This document shows, piece by piece, positions 51,314-59,607 of a stretch of DNA of 64,000 bases (position 1 is its first letter; every line of letters starts with the position of its first letter). Position numbers and translations under genes: made by a program. Source of the DNA: Ornithinimicrobium avium (GTDB lineage Bacteria; Actinomycetota; Actinomycetes; Actinomycetales; Dermatophilaceae); contig NZ_CP031229.1 of NCBI RefSeq assembly GCF_003351765.1, positions 124,001 through 188,000 on the forward strand. Direction: 5' to 3'. Under the pieces are notes generated by a model, which saw only the letters and a program-made list of their open reading frames with translations, was not told the origin of the DNA and searched no databases.

Positions 51314-52065
51314 GCGAGGCGACTGCCCCCACCGCGACGGGCGGAGGCACCGCGACGGCCGAGCCCGTGCTGACGGTGGAGGGCCTCGAGGTCTCCTACG
51401 GGCGCGTCCGTGCCGTGCGCGGCGTGAGCTTCACCGTCCAGCGGGGCGGCCTGGTCACCCTGGTGGGTGCCAACGGCGCCGGCAAGAGCTCGATCATCAA
51501 CGCGGTGAGCGGGGTGGTGCGGCCCTCCGGCGGACGCATCCTCTTCGACGGCCAGGACGTGACGAAGACCCCGGCGCACACGCTCGTGCGACGCGGCCTG
51601 GTGCAGGTCCCCGAGGGCCGGCAGATCCTGGCCTCGATGACGATCGAGGAGAACCTCCAGCTGGGCGCGTGGCACAGCTCGGGCGCGCGCACGGACGAGG
51701 TCTACGACCGCTTCCCGGTGCTGGCCGAGCGGCGTGCTCTGCCGGCGGGCAGCCTGTCCGGTGGCGAGCAGCAGATGCTCGCCATCGGACGTGCCCTCGT
51801 GGCCGAGCCCACGCTCATGCTCCTCGACGAGCCGTCCATGGGTCTGGCGCCCAAGGTCGTCGACGACGTCTTCCGCGTGATCGAGGAGATCCGCTCCGGC
51901 GGCACCAGCGTGCTCCTGGTGGAGCAGAACGCCCGCCGCGCCCTGCGCGCGGCCGACCACGGCTACGTCCTGTCCAGCGGCGAGGTGGCCCAGTCCGGGC
52001 CGGCGGACGAGCTGCTCGCCGACGAGGGGATCGTGGCGGCCTACCTGGGCCTGGAGCGCGGCTGA
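51310..52065 (+). CDS. livF: Branched-chain amino-acid ABC transporter ATPase LivF
   Basis: Second ATPase of the importer, 251 residues. After a ~20-residue Ala/Thr-rich start come Walker A VGANGAGKSSIINAVSG, the LivF-typical RRGLVQVPEGRQILASMTIE, signature SLSGGEQQMLAIGRAL, Walker B LMLLDEPSMGLAP and LLVEQNARRAL. ATG at 51310 overlaps the fused livMG gene. Last gene of the operon, followed by a terminator. Confidence 0.95.
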   Translation: MSEATAPTATGGGTATAEPVLTVEGLEVSYGRVRAVRGVSFTVQRGGLVTLVGANGAGKSSIINAVSGVVRPSGGRILFDGQDVTKTPAHTLVRRGLVQVPEGRQILASMTIEENLQLGAWHSSGARTDEVYDRFPVLAERRALPAGSLSGGEQQMLAIGRALVAEPTLMLLDEPSMGLAPKVVDDVFRVIEEIRSGGTSVLLVEQNARRALRAADHGYVLSSGEVAQSGPADELLADEGIVAAYLGLERG

Positions 52066-52084
52066 CGTCCTGAGCCGCCTGCTC

Positions 52085-52124
52085 CCGCGCGGACGTCCTC
52101 GAGGGCGTCCGCGCGGCGTCTCTT
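52085..52124 (+). terminator. Terminator after livF
   Basis: CCGCGCGGACG (52085-52095) pairs perfectly with CGTCCGCGCGG (52106-52116) around TCCTCGAGGG, followed by CGTCTCTTT. Twenty bases after the livF stop. Confidence 0.8.
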
Positions 52125-52190
52125 TGCGCCCCGTCTCGGGCATCGTGCCTGGTCAGCGGGTCTGTCGGTGGTGGGTGGTTGGGTGTGGGT

Positions 52191-53663
52191 ATGTCGATCA
52201 GGAGCAGGCGGGTGGGTGTCGAGGAGGAGTTCTTCGACCCCGCTGACTGGCTGCCCGCACCGGCCCCGGTGAGCGAGGCGGAGGCGGCCGCGGCCCAGGT
52301 GGTGGCGGCCGAGCAGCTGGCCGCCCTCAACGCCGGTGATGACCCGGCCACGGAGGCGGAGTGGGCCGACATCGTCGCCACCCTGGAGGCGGACCTGCTC
52401 GACCCCGACCAGCTGGGCTGGGCACCGGAGGTGCTCGCCTCCTGCCTGGCGCAGGCGAAGACGGCCCTGGACGTGGCGGCGGGCCTGGAGGATGGGGACC
52501 TGACCCGGTGCATGGACGACGCGGTCCGTGACGCGATCGACCAGGCCGGTCGCCTGGCGACGCGCACCGAGTCCCTGACCTACGCCCTGGCCGTGCAGGT
52601 CCACGCCCGTGGCCTGCACACCGCCGTCGGGCTGTCCCTGGTGGACTGGGTGCGGGCCCGCTGCCCCTGGATGACCGTCCCGCAGGGCTCCGCGCTGAAG
52701 CAGGTCGTGGAGGCCAGTACTCACCACTGGGGTGCACCTCTGGACGCCGCCGTCCGGGAAGGACGCACGTCGCTGGCCCGAGCGGGGAGGGTGGCCAAGG
52801 TGATGCTTCGCCTGCGTCGGGCCCTGGACCCCGACCAGGCCGAGGCCTACGCGGCGATCGCGACCGGTGCCGCGTGCGGGACGAAGATCAGTGATGCGGA
52901 ACTGGGGAAGGTCTGCACCAAGCTGCTCACCGACCTGCTGGAGGAGGACCCCGACAGGGGCAAGGACCCCGACGACAAGGACACCCCCGACCCAGCACCG
53001 CAGGCCCTGCGCTGCGTCACCCGCCACCTCCTGGGTGAGGGCATGGTCCGCTACACCGTCGACGCACCCATCCAGGACGCCCCGATGTTCGACGGGATCC
53101 TCTTCGGACCTCTCGCCGCACCGGTTCCTGGGCCGGAGGGTGAGAAGGACTCCCGCGACGCCGGACAGCGTCAGTACGACGCGGTCAAGACCGTGGTGTC
53201 CCGGGGCCTGGCCAACCCCGGCGCGCCGGCGTCATCGGCCCGGGCCTCGGTCATCGTCACCGTCAAGGCCGACCCGGAAACCGGTCGCCCCACCGGGACG
53301 GCGGAGTCCGCGACCGGGAACACGTGGTTCACCTCCACCGCCGCAGGACGCTACGCGTGCATCGGGGACCTGACCCCCGTCGTCCTGGGCGAGCTGGGTG
53401 AACCCCTCGACCTGGGCCGCACACAGCGCCTGGCGTCCCCGGGACAGTTCAAAGCCCTCCTGGTCCGTGATAAGACGTGCACGTTCCCGGGCTGCACGAT
53501 CCCCGGGTCGTGGTGCGAATCACACCACCTCATCTGGTGGTGCCGCGACGGCGACACCGACATCATCCTCCTCGTGCTCCTGTGCCCCAGGCACCACACC
53601 GTGGTCCACGCCGAGGACCTGATGGCCACCGTCGTCGGCGACGTCGTCACCTGGCACTTATGA
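52191..53663 (+). CDS. DUF222/HNH-endonuclease-like protein, HNH motif altered
   Basis: About 490 residues of the DUF222-HNH type, a multi-copy family in actinobacteria sometimes overlapping the 13E12-type repeats. The DUF222 part covers most of the protein (VEASTHHWGAPLDAAVREGR, AGRVAKVMLRLRRALDPDQA). At the end is CTFPGCTIPGSWCESHHLIW then WCRDGDTDIILLVLLCPRHH with TVVH. Both Cys pairs and His are present, but the central Asn (usually in TDLDNLVLLC) is Leu, so nuclease activity is doubtful. I use ATG at 52191; TTG at 52179 is possible. It stands alone after the livF terminator. Confidence 0.87.
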   Translation: MSIRSRRVGVEEEFFDPADWLPAPAPVSEAEAAAAQVVAAEQLAALNAGDDPATEAEWADIVATLEADLLDPDQLGWAPEVLASCLAQAKTALDVAAGLEDGDLTRCMDDAVRDAIDQAGRLATRTESLTYALAVQVHARGLHTAVGLSLVDWVRARCPWMTVPQGSALKQVVEASTHHWGAPLDAAVREGRTSLARAGRVAKVMLRLRRALDPDQAEAYAAIATGAACGTKISDAELGKVCTKLLTDLLEEDPDRGKDPDDKDTPDPAPQALRCVTRHLLGEGMVRYTVDAPIQDAPMFDGILFGPLAAPVPGPEGEKDSRDAGQRQYDAVKTVVSRGLANPGAPASSARASVIVTVKADPETGRPTGTAESATGNTWFTSTAAGRYACIGDLTPVVLGELGEPLDLGRTQRLASPGQFKALLVRDKTCTFPGCTIPGSWCESHHLIWWCRDGDTDIILLVLLCPRHHTVVHAEDLMATVVGDVVTWHL

Positions 53664-53722
53664 CCACCACGCCCCGACCCGGCCCACAACCGGCCGGGCC
53701 ACAGGCATGCCCGAGGACCCGC

Positions 53723-54703
53723 TCAGGTCTCGTGCGTGGTCTCCGTCCCGCGCAGCGAGACGACGATCCCGGTCATCATCAGCACACAGCCCAGCAGCAT
53801 GCGCGGGCTCATCACCTCCTCGAGCAGCAGCCAGCCGCCGAGTGCCCCGAAGACCGACTCCAGGCTCAGCAGCAGCGCCGCGTGCGAGGCCTTCGCGTCC
53901 TGCTGCGCCACCACCTGGAGGGTGTAGGCGACGCCGACCGCGAAGAGCCCGCCGTAGAGCACCGCCCAGAGCGCCGGCCCGAGCCCGGTGAACGGCTGTT
54001 CCTCCAGGATCAGGGCCCCTCCGGCGGACAGCAGCGCGCACGCCGCGAACTGCGCGGCCGACAGCCTCAGCGCGTCCACCGTGCGCACGAAGTGGTCGAT
54101 GACCAGGATGTGCAGCGCCCAGAAGAAGGCGCCCACCAGGACGAGCATGTCGCCGGGGGCGATCGTCAGGTCCTCGGTCATGCTCAGCAGGTAGAGGCCG
54201 GGGACCGCGACACCCAGCCCGACCCAGATGGCCCTCGTCGCGCGGTGGCCCACCGCCAGGCCGAGAACCGGCACGAGCACGATGTAGAGGCCGGTGACGA
54301 AGCTCGCCTTGCCCGCGGTCGTGCTTTCCAGGCCCAGCTGCTGCAGCCCGGCGGCGGTGAAGAGCACCGCGCCCGCAGCCAGACCGGGCAGCAGCGGGGA
54401 GCGGCTCGCACCCATGCGCGGGGGAACCTCGTCGAGCACCTCGCCCGCAGGCGGTCCCGGCACGACGAGCGGCGCCCTGCGGTCCCGGGCCGCGAACCAC
54501 CAGATCAGCGGCAGCAGCGAGAGCGCCCCGATGCCGAAGCGGGCGGCGTTGAAGCTCAGCGCGCCCATGTGGTCGGCACCCAGGCGCTGGGCGACGAACC
54601 CCAGGCCCCAGATGGCGGAAGTGAGGACGAGCAGCAGGTTGGCGCGCGTCCGCCTGGTCGGGTCGGGGGAGGCGGCGACGACGGCCGCGTCCGGGGCGCT
54701 CAC
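53723..54703 (-). CDS. EamA/DMT-superfamily transporter
   Basis: Ten-helix drug/metabolite exporter of 326 residues. Two EamA repeats are visible: first NLLLVLTSAIWGLGFVAQRL, FNAARFGIGALSLLPLIWWF and later GDMLVLVGAFFWALHILVID, AQFAACALLSAGGALIL, AVLYGGLFAVGVAYTLQVVA, ALLLSLESVFGALGGWLLLE. The substrate (often amino acids or nucleosides) is unknown. GTG at 54703 overlaps the stop of the upstream esterase gene by four bases. Confidence 0.9.
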   Translation of the reverse strand: MSAPDAAVVAASPDPTRRTRANLLLVLTSAIWGLGFVAQRLGADHMGALSFNAARFGIGALSLLPLIWWFAARDRRAPLVVPGPPAGEVLDEVPPRMGASRSPLLPGLAAGAVLFTAAGLQQLGLESTTAGKASFVTGLYIVLVPVLGLAVGHRATRAIWVGLGVAVPGLYLLSMTEDLTIAPGDMLVLVGAFFWALHILVIDHFVRTVDALRLSAAQFAACALLSAGGALILEEQPFTGLGPALWAVLYGGLFAVGVAYTLQVVAQQDAKASHAALLLSLESVFGALGGWLLLEEVMSPRMLLGCVLMMTGIVVSLRGTETTHET

Positions 54704-55599
54704 CCGTGCTGCTCCGCGGAGCTGGCGGCGGCGGCCAGGTCGGCCTGCACGGAGGGCGGTGGCGCGACGGCATACCCCCGCAGCAACCAGGCGGCCGCAG
54801 CCGGAAAACGCTCGGCCCAGGCCGTCTCGAAGTGGTAGCCCTGCGAGTCGTAGGTGTAGCGCACCGGCACCCCGGCGCTCCGCAGCGCACCGAGCAGCCT
54901 CTCGGCGTGCTCGACGTAGAGCTCCTCGACGTGCCGGTCCGGGTGGTGCTCACGGCCGCCGACGTCGAGGTAGACGCGGCCAGGGGGCGGACCCGAGGCG
55001 AGCGCCCGCTCGAGGTCGCGCAGGCAGCGCTCACCCAGCTCCTCGGTCGGCCAGTAGTAGGCCGGGGAGAGCATCCCCGCGGCGCCGAAGACCTCGGGCC
55101 TGGTGGTCCACAGGTAGGCGCTGACCAGCCCGCCGAGCGAGCTGCCGAGCGTCAGCGTGTGTTCCGGACCGGGGAGGGTGCGCAGCACCTCGTCGACCGC
55201 CGGCTTGAGGTGGTCGGCCAGGAACGTCGCGTAGTCGGCCGCCCGGCCGCCGCCGAGCCGCGGGTCGCCGTAGGGGGTGTACTCCTCGCCCCGCTGCGTG
55301 GGATGGCAGGGGACGGCGACCACGACGGCGGGTATGCCGTCGCGCGCCAGCGCGCTCATCGCCCGGTCCACGTCCCACGCCACGCCGCCGGAGGCGCGCT
55401 GCGGCAGGAACATGTTGTGGCCGTCGTGCAGGTAGAGGACGGGATAGCGGTCGTCGCCCTCGTCGTAGCCGGGCGGCAGCCAGACGTAGACCTCGGCGCT
55501 GCGGCCCAGTTCTGGCAGGTCGACGTCCCGCCACGAGCGTAGGTCGCCGGTGAGCCGGGCGTCACGGACCGGCAGCAGGTCGGTGAGGTCGAGTCGCAT
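54700..55599 (-). CDS. Esterase-D-type alpha/beta hydrolase
   Basis: A 299-residue hydrolase of the putative-esterase family (IroE/EsfD-like). Strand DEGDDRYPVLYLHDGHNMFL gives the oxyanion region, the nucleophile Ser lies in LTLGSSLGGLVSAYLW, acidic residue in VYLDVGGREHHPDRHVEELY and His in DSQGYHFETAWAERFP. No signal peptide. ATG at 55599; a GTG at 55605 would add two residues. Two GGTATGCCGT copies lie in this one gene (54767 and 55331), in opposite orientations. Divergent from larC with only 23 bases between starts. Confidence 0.85.
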   Translation of the reverse strand: MRLDLTDLLPVRDARLTGDLRSWRDVDLPELGRSAEVYVWLPPGYDEGDDRYPVLYLHDGHNMFLPQRASGGVAWDVDRAMSALARDGIPAVVVAVPCHPTQRGEEYTPYGDPRLGGGRAADYATFLADHLKPAVDEVLRTLPGPEHTLTLGSSLGGLVSAYLWTTRPEVFGAAGMLSPAYYWPTEELGERCLRDLERALASGPPPGRVYLDVGGREHHPDRHVEELYVEHAERLLGALRSAGVPVRYTYDSQGYHFETAWAERFPAAAAWLLRGYAVAPPPSVQADLAAAASSAEQHG

Positions 55600-55622
55600 G
55601 GGCACAGCGTAGGGTCACGGAC

Positions 55623-56831
55623 GTGACTCGCCACGCGTGGATCGACCCCTCGGCCGGGGTCGCCGGCGACATGCTCCTGGGGGCGCTGCTCGGCGCGGGC
55701 GCCGACCTGGACGCGGTGCGCGCGGCCGTCGCCGCGGTGCTGCCCGGAGAGGCAGGTGTCGGCACCGAAGAGGTGCTGCGGGCGGGCCTGGCGGCGACGC
55801 GCGCGGTCGTGACGCACGAGGGGCCTTCGCCGGAGCGCACGTGGGCCGACCTGCGTGCCCGGATCGGCGCGGCCGTGCTGGACGCGCGGGTTCGCGAGGA
55901 GGCACTGGCGACGTTCTCGCTGCTCGCCGAGGTGGAGGCGCAGGCGCACGGCGTCGCGGCCGACGACGTCCACTTCCACGAGGTCGGGGCCTGGGACTCG
56001 GTCGCCGACGTCGTCGGCGTGTGCGCCGCGCTCGCGGACCTGGGCGTGGACCGGCTCACCTGCGGCCCGGTCGGGCTCGGGTCCGGCACGGTGCAGACCC
56101 AGCACGGCAGGATGCCGGTCCCGGTGCCCGCGGTGCTCGGCGTCCTGGCCCGAAGCACGCTGGTGGTCGCCGACGACGAGGACCTGGTCGGGGAGTGCGC
56201 GACGCCGACGGGCGTGGCCCTGCTGGCCGCCCTGGGAACCATGCCCGCCGCCGCGCCCTCGGGCCGCGTCCTCGCTGTGGGTGCCGGCGCGGGAAGCCGC
56301 GAGGTGCCGGACCGCGCCAACGTGACGCGGGTGGTGCTGCACCAGCCGGTCGGCGAGGGTGACGTCGGCGAGGAGACCCTGGTCGAGGTGGCCGCCACGG
56401 TCGACGACCTCGACCCGCGCGTCTGGCCCGCCGTGCTCGAGGAGCTGCTCGCGCACGGCGCGCTCGACGCCTGGACGACGCCCGTCCTGATGAAGAAGGG
56501 CCGGCCCGGCACGGTCGTCAGCACCCTGTCGCGGCCCGAGGACCGCCGGACGGTCGTCGAGGTGCTGCTGGCGCACACCACCACCCTGGGGGTGCGCTGG
56601 CACGAGGTCCGTCGCGCCGCGCTGGACCGGACCTGGCGGGAGGTCGCGGCACTGGGGGAGCGGGTGCGGATCAAGGTCGGCAGCCGTGACGGGCTGGTCC
56701 TGAGCCTCACCCCCGAGCTCGAGGACTGCCGGGAGGTCGCGCTGCGGCTCGGGGTGCCGCTGAGGGTCGTGCTGCGCGCCGCCGAGGCCGCGGCTCAGGC
56801 CGAGGGCTGGGAGTCCGGCGCGGCGATCTGA
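55623..56831 (+). CDS. larC: Nickel insertion protein LarC (nickel-pincer cofactor synthesis)
   Basis: CTP-dependent enzyme that inserts Ni into the pincer nucleotide. The 402-residue product has MTRHAWIDPSAGVAGDMLLG at the start, HFHEVGAWDSVADVVGVCAA, the GPVGLGSGTVQTQHGRMPVP block, ECATPTGVALL, VEVAATVDDLDPRVWPAVLE and PVLMKKGRPGTVVSTLSRPE, covering both LarC1 and LarC2 parts. In Lactobacillus plantarum the two parts are joined by a programmed frameshift; here they are one uninterrupted frame. GTG start at 55623. Its last 37 bases overlap the end of larB on the other strand. Confidence 0.93.
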   Translation: MTRHAWIDPSAGVAGDMLLGALLGAGADLDAVRAAVAAVLPGEAGVGTEEVLRAGLAATRAVVTHEGPSPERTWADLRARIGAAVLDARVREEALATFSLLAEVEAQAHGVAADDVHFHEVGAWDSVADVVGVCAALADLGVDRLTCGPVGLGSGTVQTQHGRMPVPVPAVLGVLARSTLVVADDEDLVGECATPTGVALLAALGTMPAAAPSGRVLAVGAGAGSREVPDRANVTRVVLHQPVGEGDVGEETLVEVAATVDDLDPRVWPAVLEELLAHGALDAWTTPVLMKKGRPGTVVSTLSRPEDRRTVVEVLLAHTTTLGVRWHEVRRAALDRTWREVAALGERVRIKVGSRDGLVLSLTPELEDCREVALRLGVPLRVVLRAAEAAAQAEGWESGAAI

Positions 56832-57475
56832 GCGGCGAGGTGGCCGGCGCCGTAGCCGTTGTCGATGTTGACCACCGCCACCCCCGGGGCGCAGCTGTTG
56901 AGCATCGTCAGCAGGGCCGCCACGCCGCCGAGGTTCGCGCCGTAGCCGACCGAGGTCGGCACCGCGACGACCGGGGCCGGGACCAGCCCGGCGACGACGG
57001 ACGGCAGAGCGCCGTCCATGCCGGCGGCGACCACCACGGCCCGCGCGGAGCGCAGCAGCTCCAGGTGGCCCAGGACCCGGTGCAGGCCGGCCACACCGAC
57101 GTCCACCACCAGTCGGGTGCGCCGGCCGAGGTGGGCCGCCGTCAGCTCCGCCTCCCGCGCCACCGGCAGGTCGGAGGTGCCGGCGCTGAGGACGACGACC
57201 AGCCCGCCGGTGGGCGGCGGCGGCTCGGCCGGCCACACGAGCAGTCGGGCCTCGGGCACGTGACGTGCGTCGGGGAGCTCGGCCAGGACGGCCTCGGCCC
57301 GGGCCTCGTCGGCCCGGGTGAAGATCACCGCGCCGGTCGAGCTCTGGCGGCAGGCGGCCGCGACGCGGCGCACCTGGTCGGGGGTCTTGGCGTCGCAGAG
57401 CACCGCCTCGGGGTAGCCGCGCCGCAGGGTCCGGCCGTGGTCGAGGTCGAAGTCTGCGAACTCCTCCGCGGTCAC
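56795..57475 (-). CDS. larB: LarB, carboxylase/hydrolase of nicotinic acid adenine dinucleotide
   Basis: First enzyme of pincer-cofactor synthesis: carboxylates NaAD at C5 and releases AMP. The 226-residue product has the N-terminal FADFDLDHGRTLRRGYPEAV and the PurE-like C-terminal domain: GGLVVVLSAGTSDLPVAREA, RTRLVVDVGVAGLHRVLGHL, VVVAAGMDGALPSVVAGLVP, VAVPTSVGYGANLGGVAALL and NSCAPGVAVVNIDNGYGAGH. GTG start at 57475 overlaps the larE stop (GTGA), so larE-larB is coupled. Convergent with larC and overlapping it by 37 bases. Confidence 0.94.
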   Translation of the reverse strand: MTAEEFADFDLDHGRTLRRGYPEAVLCDAKTPDQVRRVAAACRQSSTGAVIFTRADEARAEAVLAELPDARHVPEARLLVWPAEPPPPTGGLVVVLSAGTSDLPVAREAELTAAHLGRRTRLVVDVGVAGLHRVLGHLELLRSARAVVVAAGMDGALPSVVAGLVPAPVVAVPTSVGYGANLGGVAALLTMLNSCAPGVAVVNIDNGYGAGHLAAQIAAPDSQPSA

Positions 57476-58377
57476 CTCCCGGCGCCCCGCAGGCCCAGGG
57501 CGTCCAGGGTGAACAGGCCGGACTGCAGCCCCGCCAGGTCGAGGGTCACGTGCCGGAATCCGGCACGGCGGATCTGCGCGACGAGCTGCCCGTGGGCCGC
57601 CACGAGGGTGGCGAGGTGCTCCGGCGGGACCTCGATCCGGGCGATGTCGCCGTGGTGGCGCACCCGGACCTCCGGTATGCCGAGCGCCAGGACCGCGTCC
57701 TCGGCCCGTTCGACCTGGACGAGCTTGTCGGCCGTCACCTCCTGGCCGTGCGGGATGCGCGAGGCGAGGCAGGGCGAGGCCGGGGTGTCGGCTGTCGGGA
57801 CGTCGAGCCACCGGCCCAGCTCGCGCACCGCCTGCTTGTCCAGGCCGGCGTCGGCCAGCGGGCGCAGGACCCGGTGCTCGGTCGCTGCGCCGGCGCCGGG
57901 CCGGTCCGGCCGCAGCGCGTCGTCGGCATTCTCGCCGTAGGCGACCGCGTCCAGGTCCTGGTCGGCGACGAGCTCGTCGGAGATCACCGTGAACAGCTCG
58001 TCCTTGCAGAAGTAGCAGCGGTCGGCGTCGTTGCGGCGGTAGCCGGGGCTGTCGATCTCGTGGGTCTCCACCTCGAGCAGGCGCGCCCCCAGGTGCTCGG
58101 CCACCGAGGCTGCGCGCGAGCGGTCCCGGGCGGCCAGGCTGGGAGAGACGCCGGTGATCGCCAGCACCCGCTCCGAACCGAGCTCGCGCAGCGCGAGCGC
58201 GAGGAGCACGGAGGAGTCGACGCCGCCGGAGAAGGCGACACCGAGACGGCCTACCCCCGCCAGGGAGCGCGTGAACCGGTCGAGGTGGTCGACGAGGTGC
58301 GCGGGCGGGGCGCCCCGGTCGGGCACGGACCTCGGTGCGGTCGCCGGACCAGTCGGTGTGGAAGCTGCCGTCGTCAT
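57472..58377 (-). CDS. larE: LarE, ATP-dependent sacrificial sulfur transferase
   Basis: Adenylates the pyridinium dicarboxylate and inserts sulfur, turning carboxylates into thiocarboxylates. The 301-residue product has the PP-loop VAFSGGVDSSVLLALALREL (about residues 45-64), RRNDADRCYFCKDELFTVIS, YGENADDALRPDRPGA and TADTPASPCLASRIPHGQEV. The Cys in SPCLASR corresponds to the sacrificial Cys176 of Lactobacillus LarE, so this is the single-Cys sacrificial type. ATG at 58377. Longer upstream reading is not protein-like. Coupled to larB; lacI is divergent 189 bases upstream. Confidence 0.94.
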   Translation of the reverse strand: MTTAASTPTGPATAPRSVPDRGAPPAHLVDHLDRFTRSLAGVGRLGVAFSGGVDSSVLLALALRELGSERVLAITGVSPSLAARDRSRAASVAEHLGARLLEVETHEIDSPGYRRNDADRCYFCKDELFTVISDELVADQDLDAVAYGENADDALRPDRPGAGAATEHRVLRPLADAGLDKQAVRELGRWLDVPTADTPASPCLASRIPHGQEVTADKLVQVERAEDAVLALGIPEVRVRHHGDIARIEVPPEHLATLVAAHGQLVAQIRRAGFRHVTLDLAGLQSGLFTLDALGLRGAGR

Positions 58378-58566
58378 CCACCCGACGATACGTGTGCGCC
58401 CCGAGGTAGTCACGCTGCCCCTGACCAGCGGGGCAGGCCGCAGGTCGGCGCGCGCGGTGTCGTCGCAGCACGGGGGCGTGGCGGAGCGCGGCACCCTGGC
58501 GGATCGTCCGACGGGGCCGTGCTCCAGCAGCCCTGTTGCCGGGTGTTGTCGGCGTAGGGTGTCGTC

Positions 58567-59607
58567 ATGGCGGTCGAGGACGCTGGCCAGAAGGTTCGGG
58601 TGACGATCTACGACGTCGCCCGCGAGGCCGGCGTGAGCGCCTCGACCGTGTCCCGGGCGTTCTCCCGGCCCGGTCGGGTCAGCAGTGCCACCACCCGGCG
58701 GGTGCACGAGGTCGCGCGCCGGCTCGGCTACCGGGCCGACACCCCCTACCGGCTCCCGTCCTCCACCAGCTCGCGGGTGATCGCGCTCGCGGTGAGCGAC
58801 ATCACCAACCCCTTCTACTTCGGGATCATCCGGGGGGCGGAGAAGGCGGCCCACGACAACGACTTCACCCTCATGGTCGCCGACGCGCGCGAGTCCGCCC
58901 ACGAGGAGCGACGGATGCTCGAACGGCACCTGCCGCTCGTCGACGGACTCGTCGTGACCTCCTCGCGGCTGTCCGACACCGACCTGCGCGGACTGGCCCG
59001 CCGGCTGCCGCTGGTCGTCATCAACCGGCAGGTCCAGGGGCTGCCCTGCGTGGTCCCGGACAACGCCCGCGGGGTGCGGCGCGCGGTCGAGCACCTCGCC
59101 ACGCTCGGGCACCGTCGCATCGGCTACGTCGCCGGACCGGAGGCGTCCTGGGCCGACGGCTCGCGCTGGCGGGCGCTGCGCGAGGCCTGCCACGAGCTGC
59201 TGCTCACCGACGCGAGGGTGGGTCCGGTTCAGCCGACGCTGGCCGGTGGACGCACCGCCGCACAGCTGGTCCTCGACCGCGGCCTCACCGCGGTGATCTG
59301 CTACAACGACCTCGTCGGCGTGGGGCTGCTGCGGGGGCTGGCCGCGATGGGGGTCGAGGTGCCGGGGGAGGTGAGCGTGGTCGGCTTCGACAACACCCTG
59401 CCGGCCGACCTGGTCACCCCCGGGCTGACCACCGTGGCCCAGCCGGTCACCACGCTGGGCGAGACCGCCACCCGGCACGTGATCTCCCTGCTCACCGGCA
59501 AGGCCGACTCCCGGGACATCACCGCGGTGCTCCCGGTGCACCTCGAGGTGCGTCAGTCCACGGGACCCGCCCCGGTGCGCGCGGCTTCCGGGTCGCGCAG
59601 CCGGTAG
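58567..59607 (+). CDS. LacI-family transcriptional regulator
   Basis: Sugar-responsive repressor of 346 residues. Helix-turn-helix and hinge: TIYDVAREAGVSASTVSRAF (about residues 13-32), VHEVARRLGYRADTPYRLPS. The effector-binding domain is type-1 periplasmic-binding-like: VIALAVSDITNPFYFGIIRG, DGLVVTSSRLSD, HRRIGYVAGP, VSVVGFDNTLPADLVTPGLT. Position between the larE and larA genes and next to uronate genes suggests it senses a uronate or aldonate and controls both divergent gaps. ATG at 58567. Its last 55 bases overlap the end of larA on the other strand. Confidence 0.93.
   Translation: MAVEDAGQKVRVTIYDVAREAGVSASTVSRAFSRPGRVSSATTRRVHEVARRLGYRADTPYRLPSSTSSRVIALAVSDITNPFYFGIIRGAEKAAHDNDFTLMVADARESAHEERRMLERHLPLVDGLVVTSSRLSDTDLRGLARRLPLVVINRQVQGLPCVVPDNARGVRRAVEHLATLGHRRIGYVAGPEASWADGSRWRALREACHELLLTDARVGPVQPTLAGGRTAAQLVLDRGLTAVICYNDLVGVGLLRGLAAMGVEVPGEVSVVGFDNTLPADLVTPGLTTVAQPVTTLGETATRHVISLLTGKADSRDITAVLPVHLEVRQSTGPAPVRAASGSRSR

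Noticed and set aside
46255..52065. lldD and the Liv operon as the lactate partner of LarA
   Set aside because: A LarA lactate racemase could feed LldD, but they are more than 7 kb apart with unrelated genes between, and LarA is directly flanked by uronate genes. Kept only as the alternative substrate idea.
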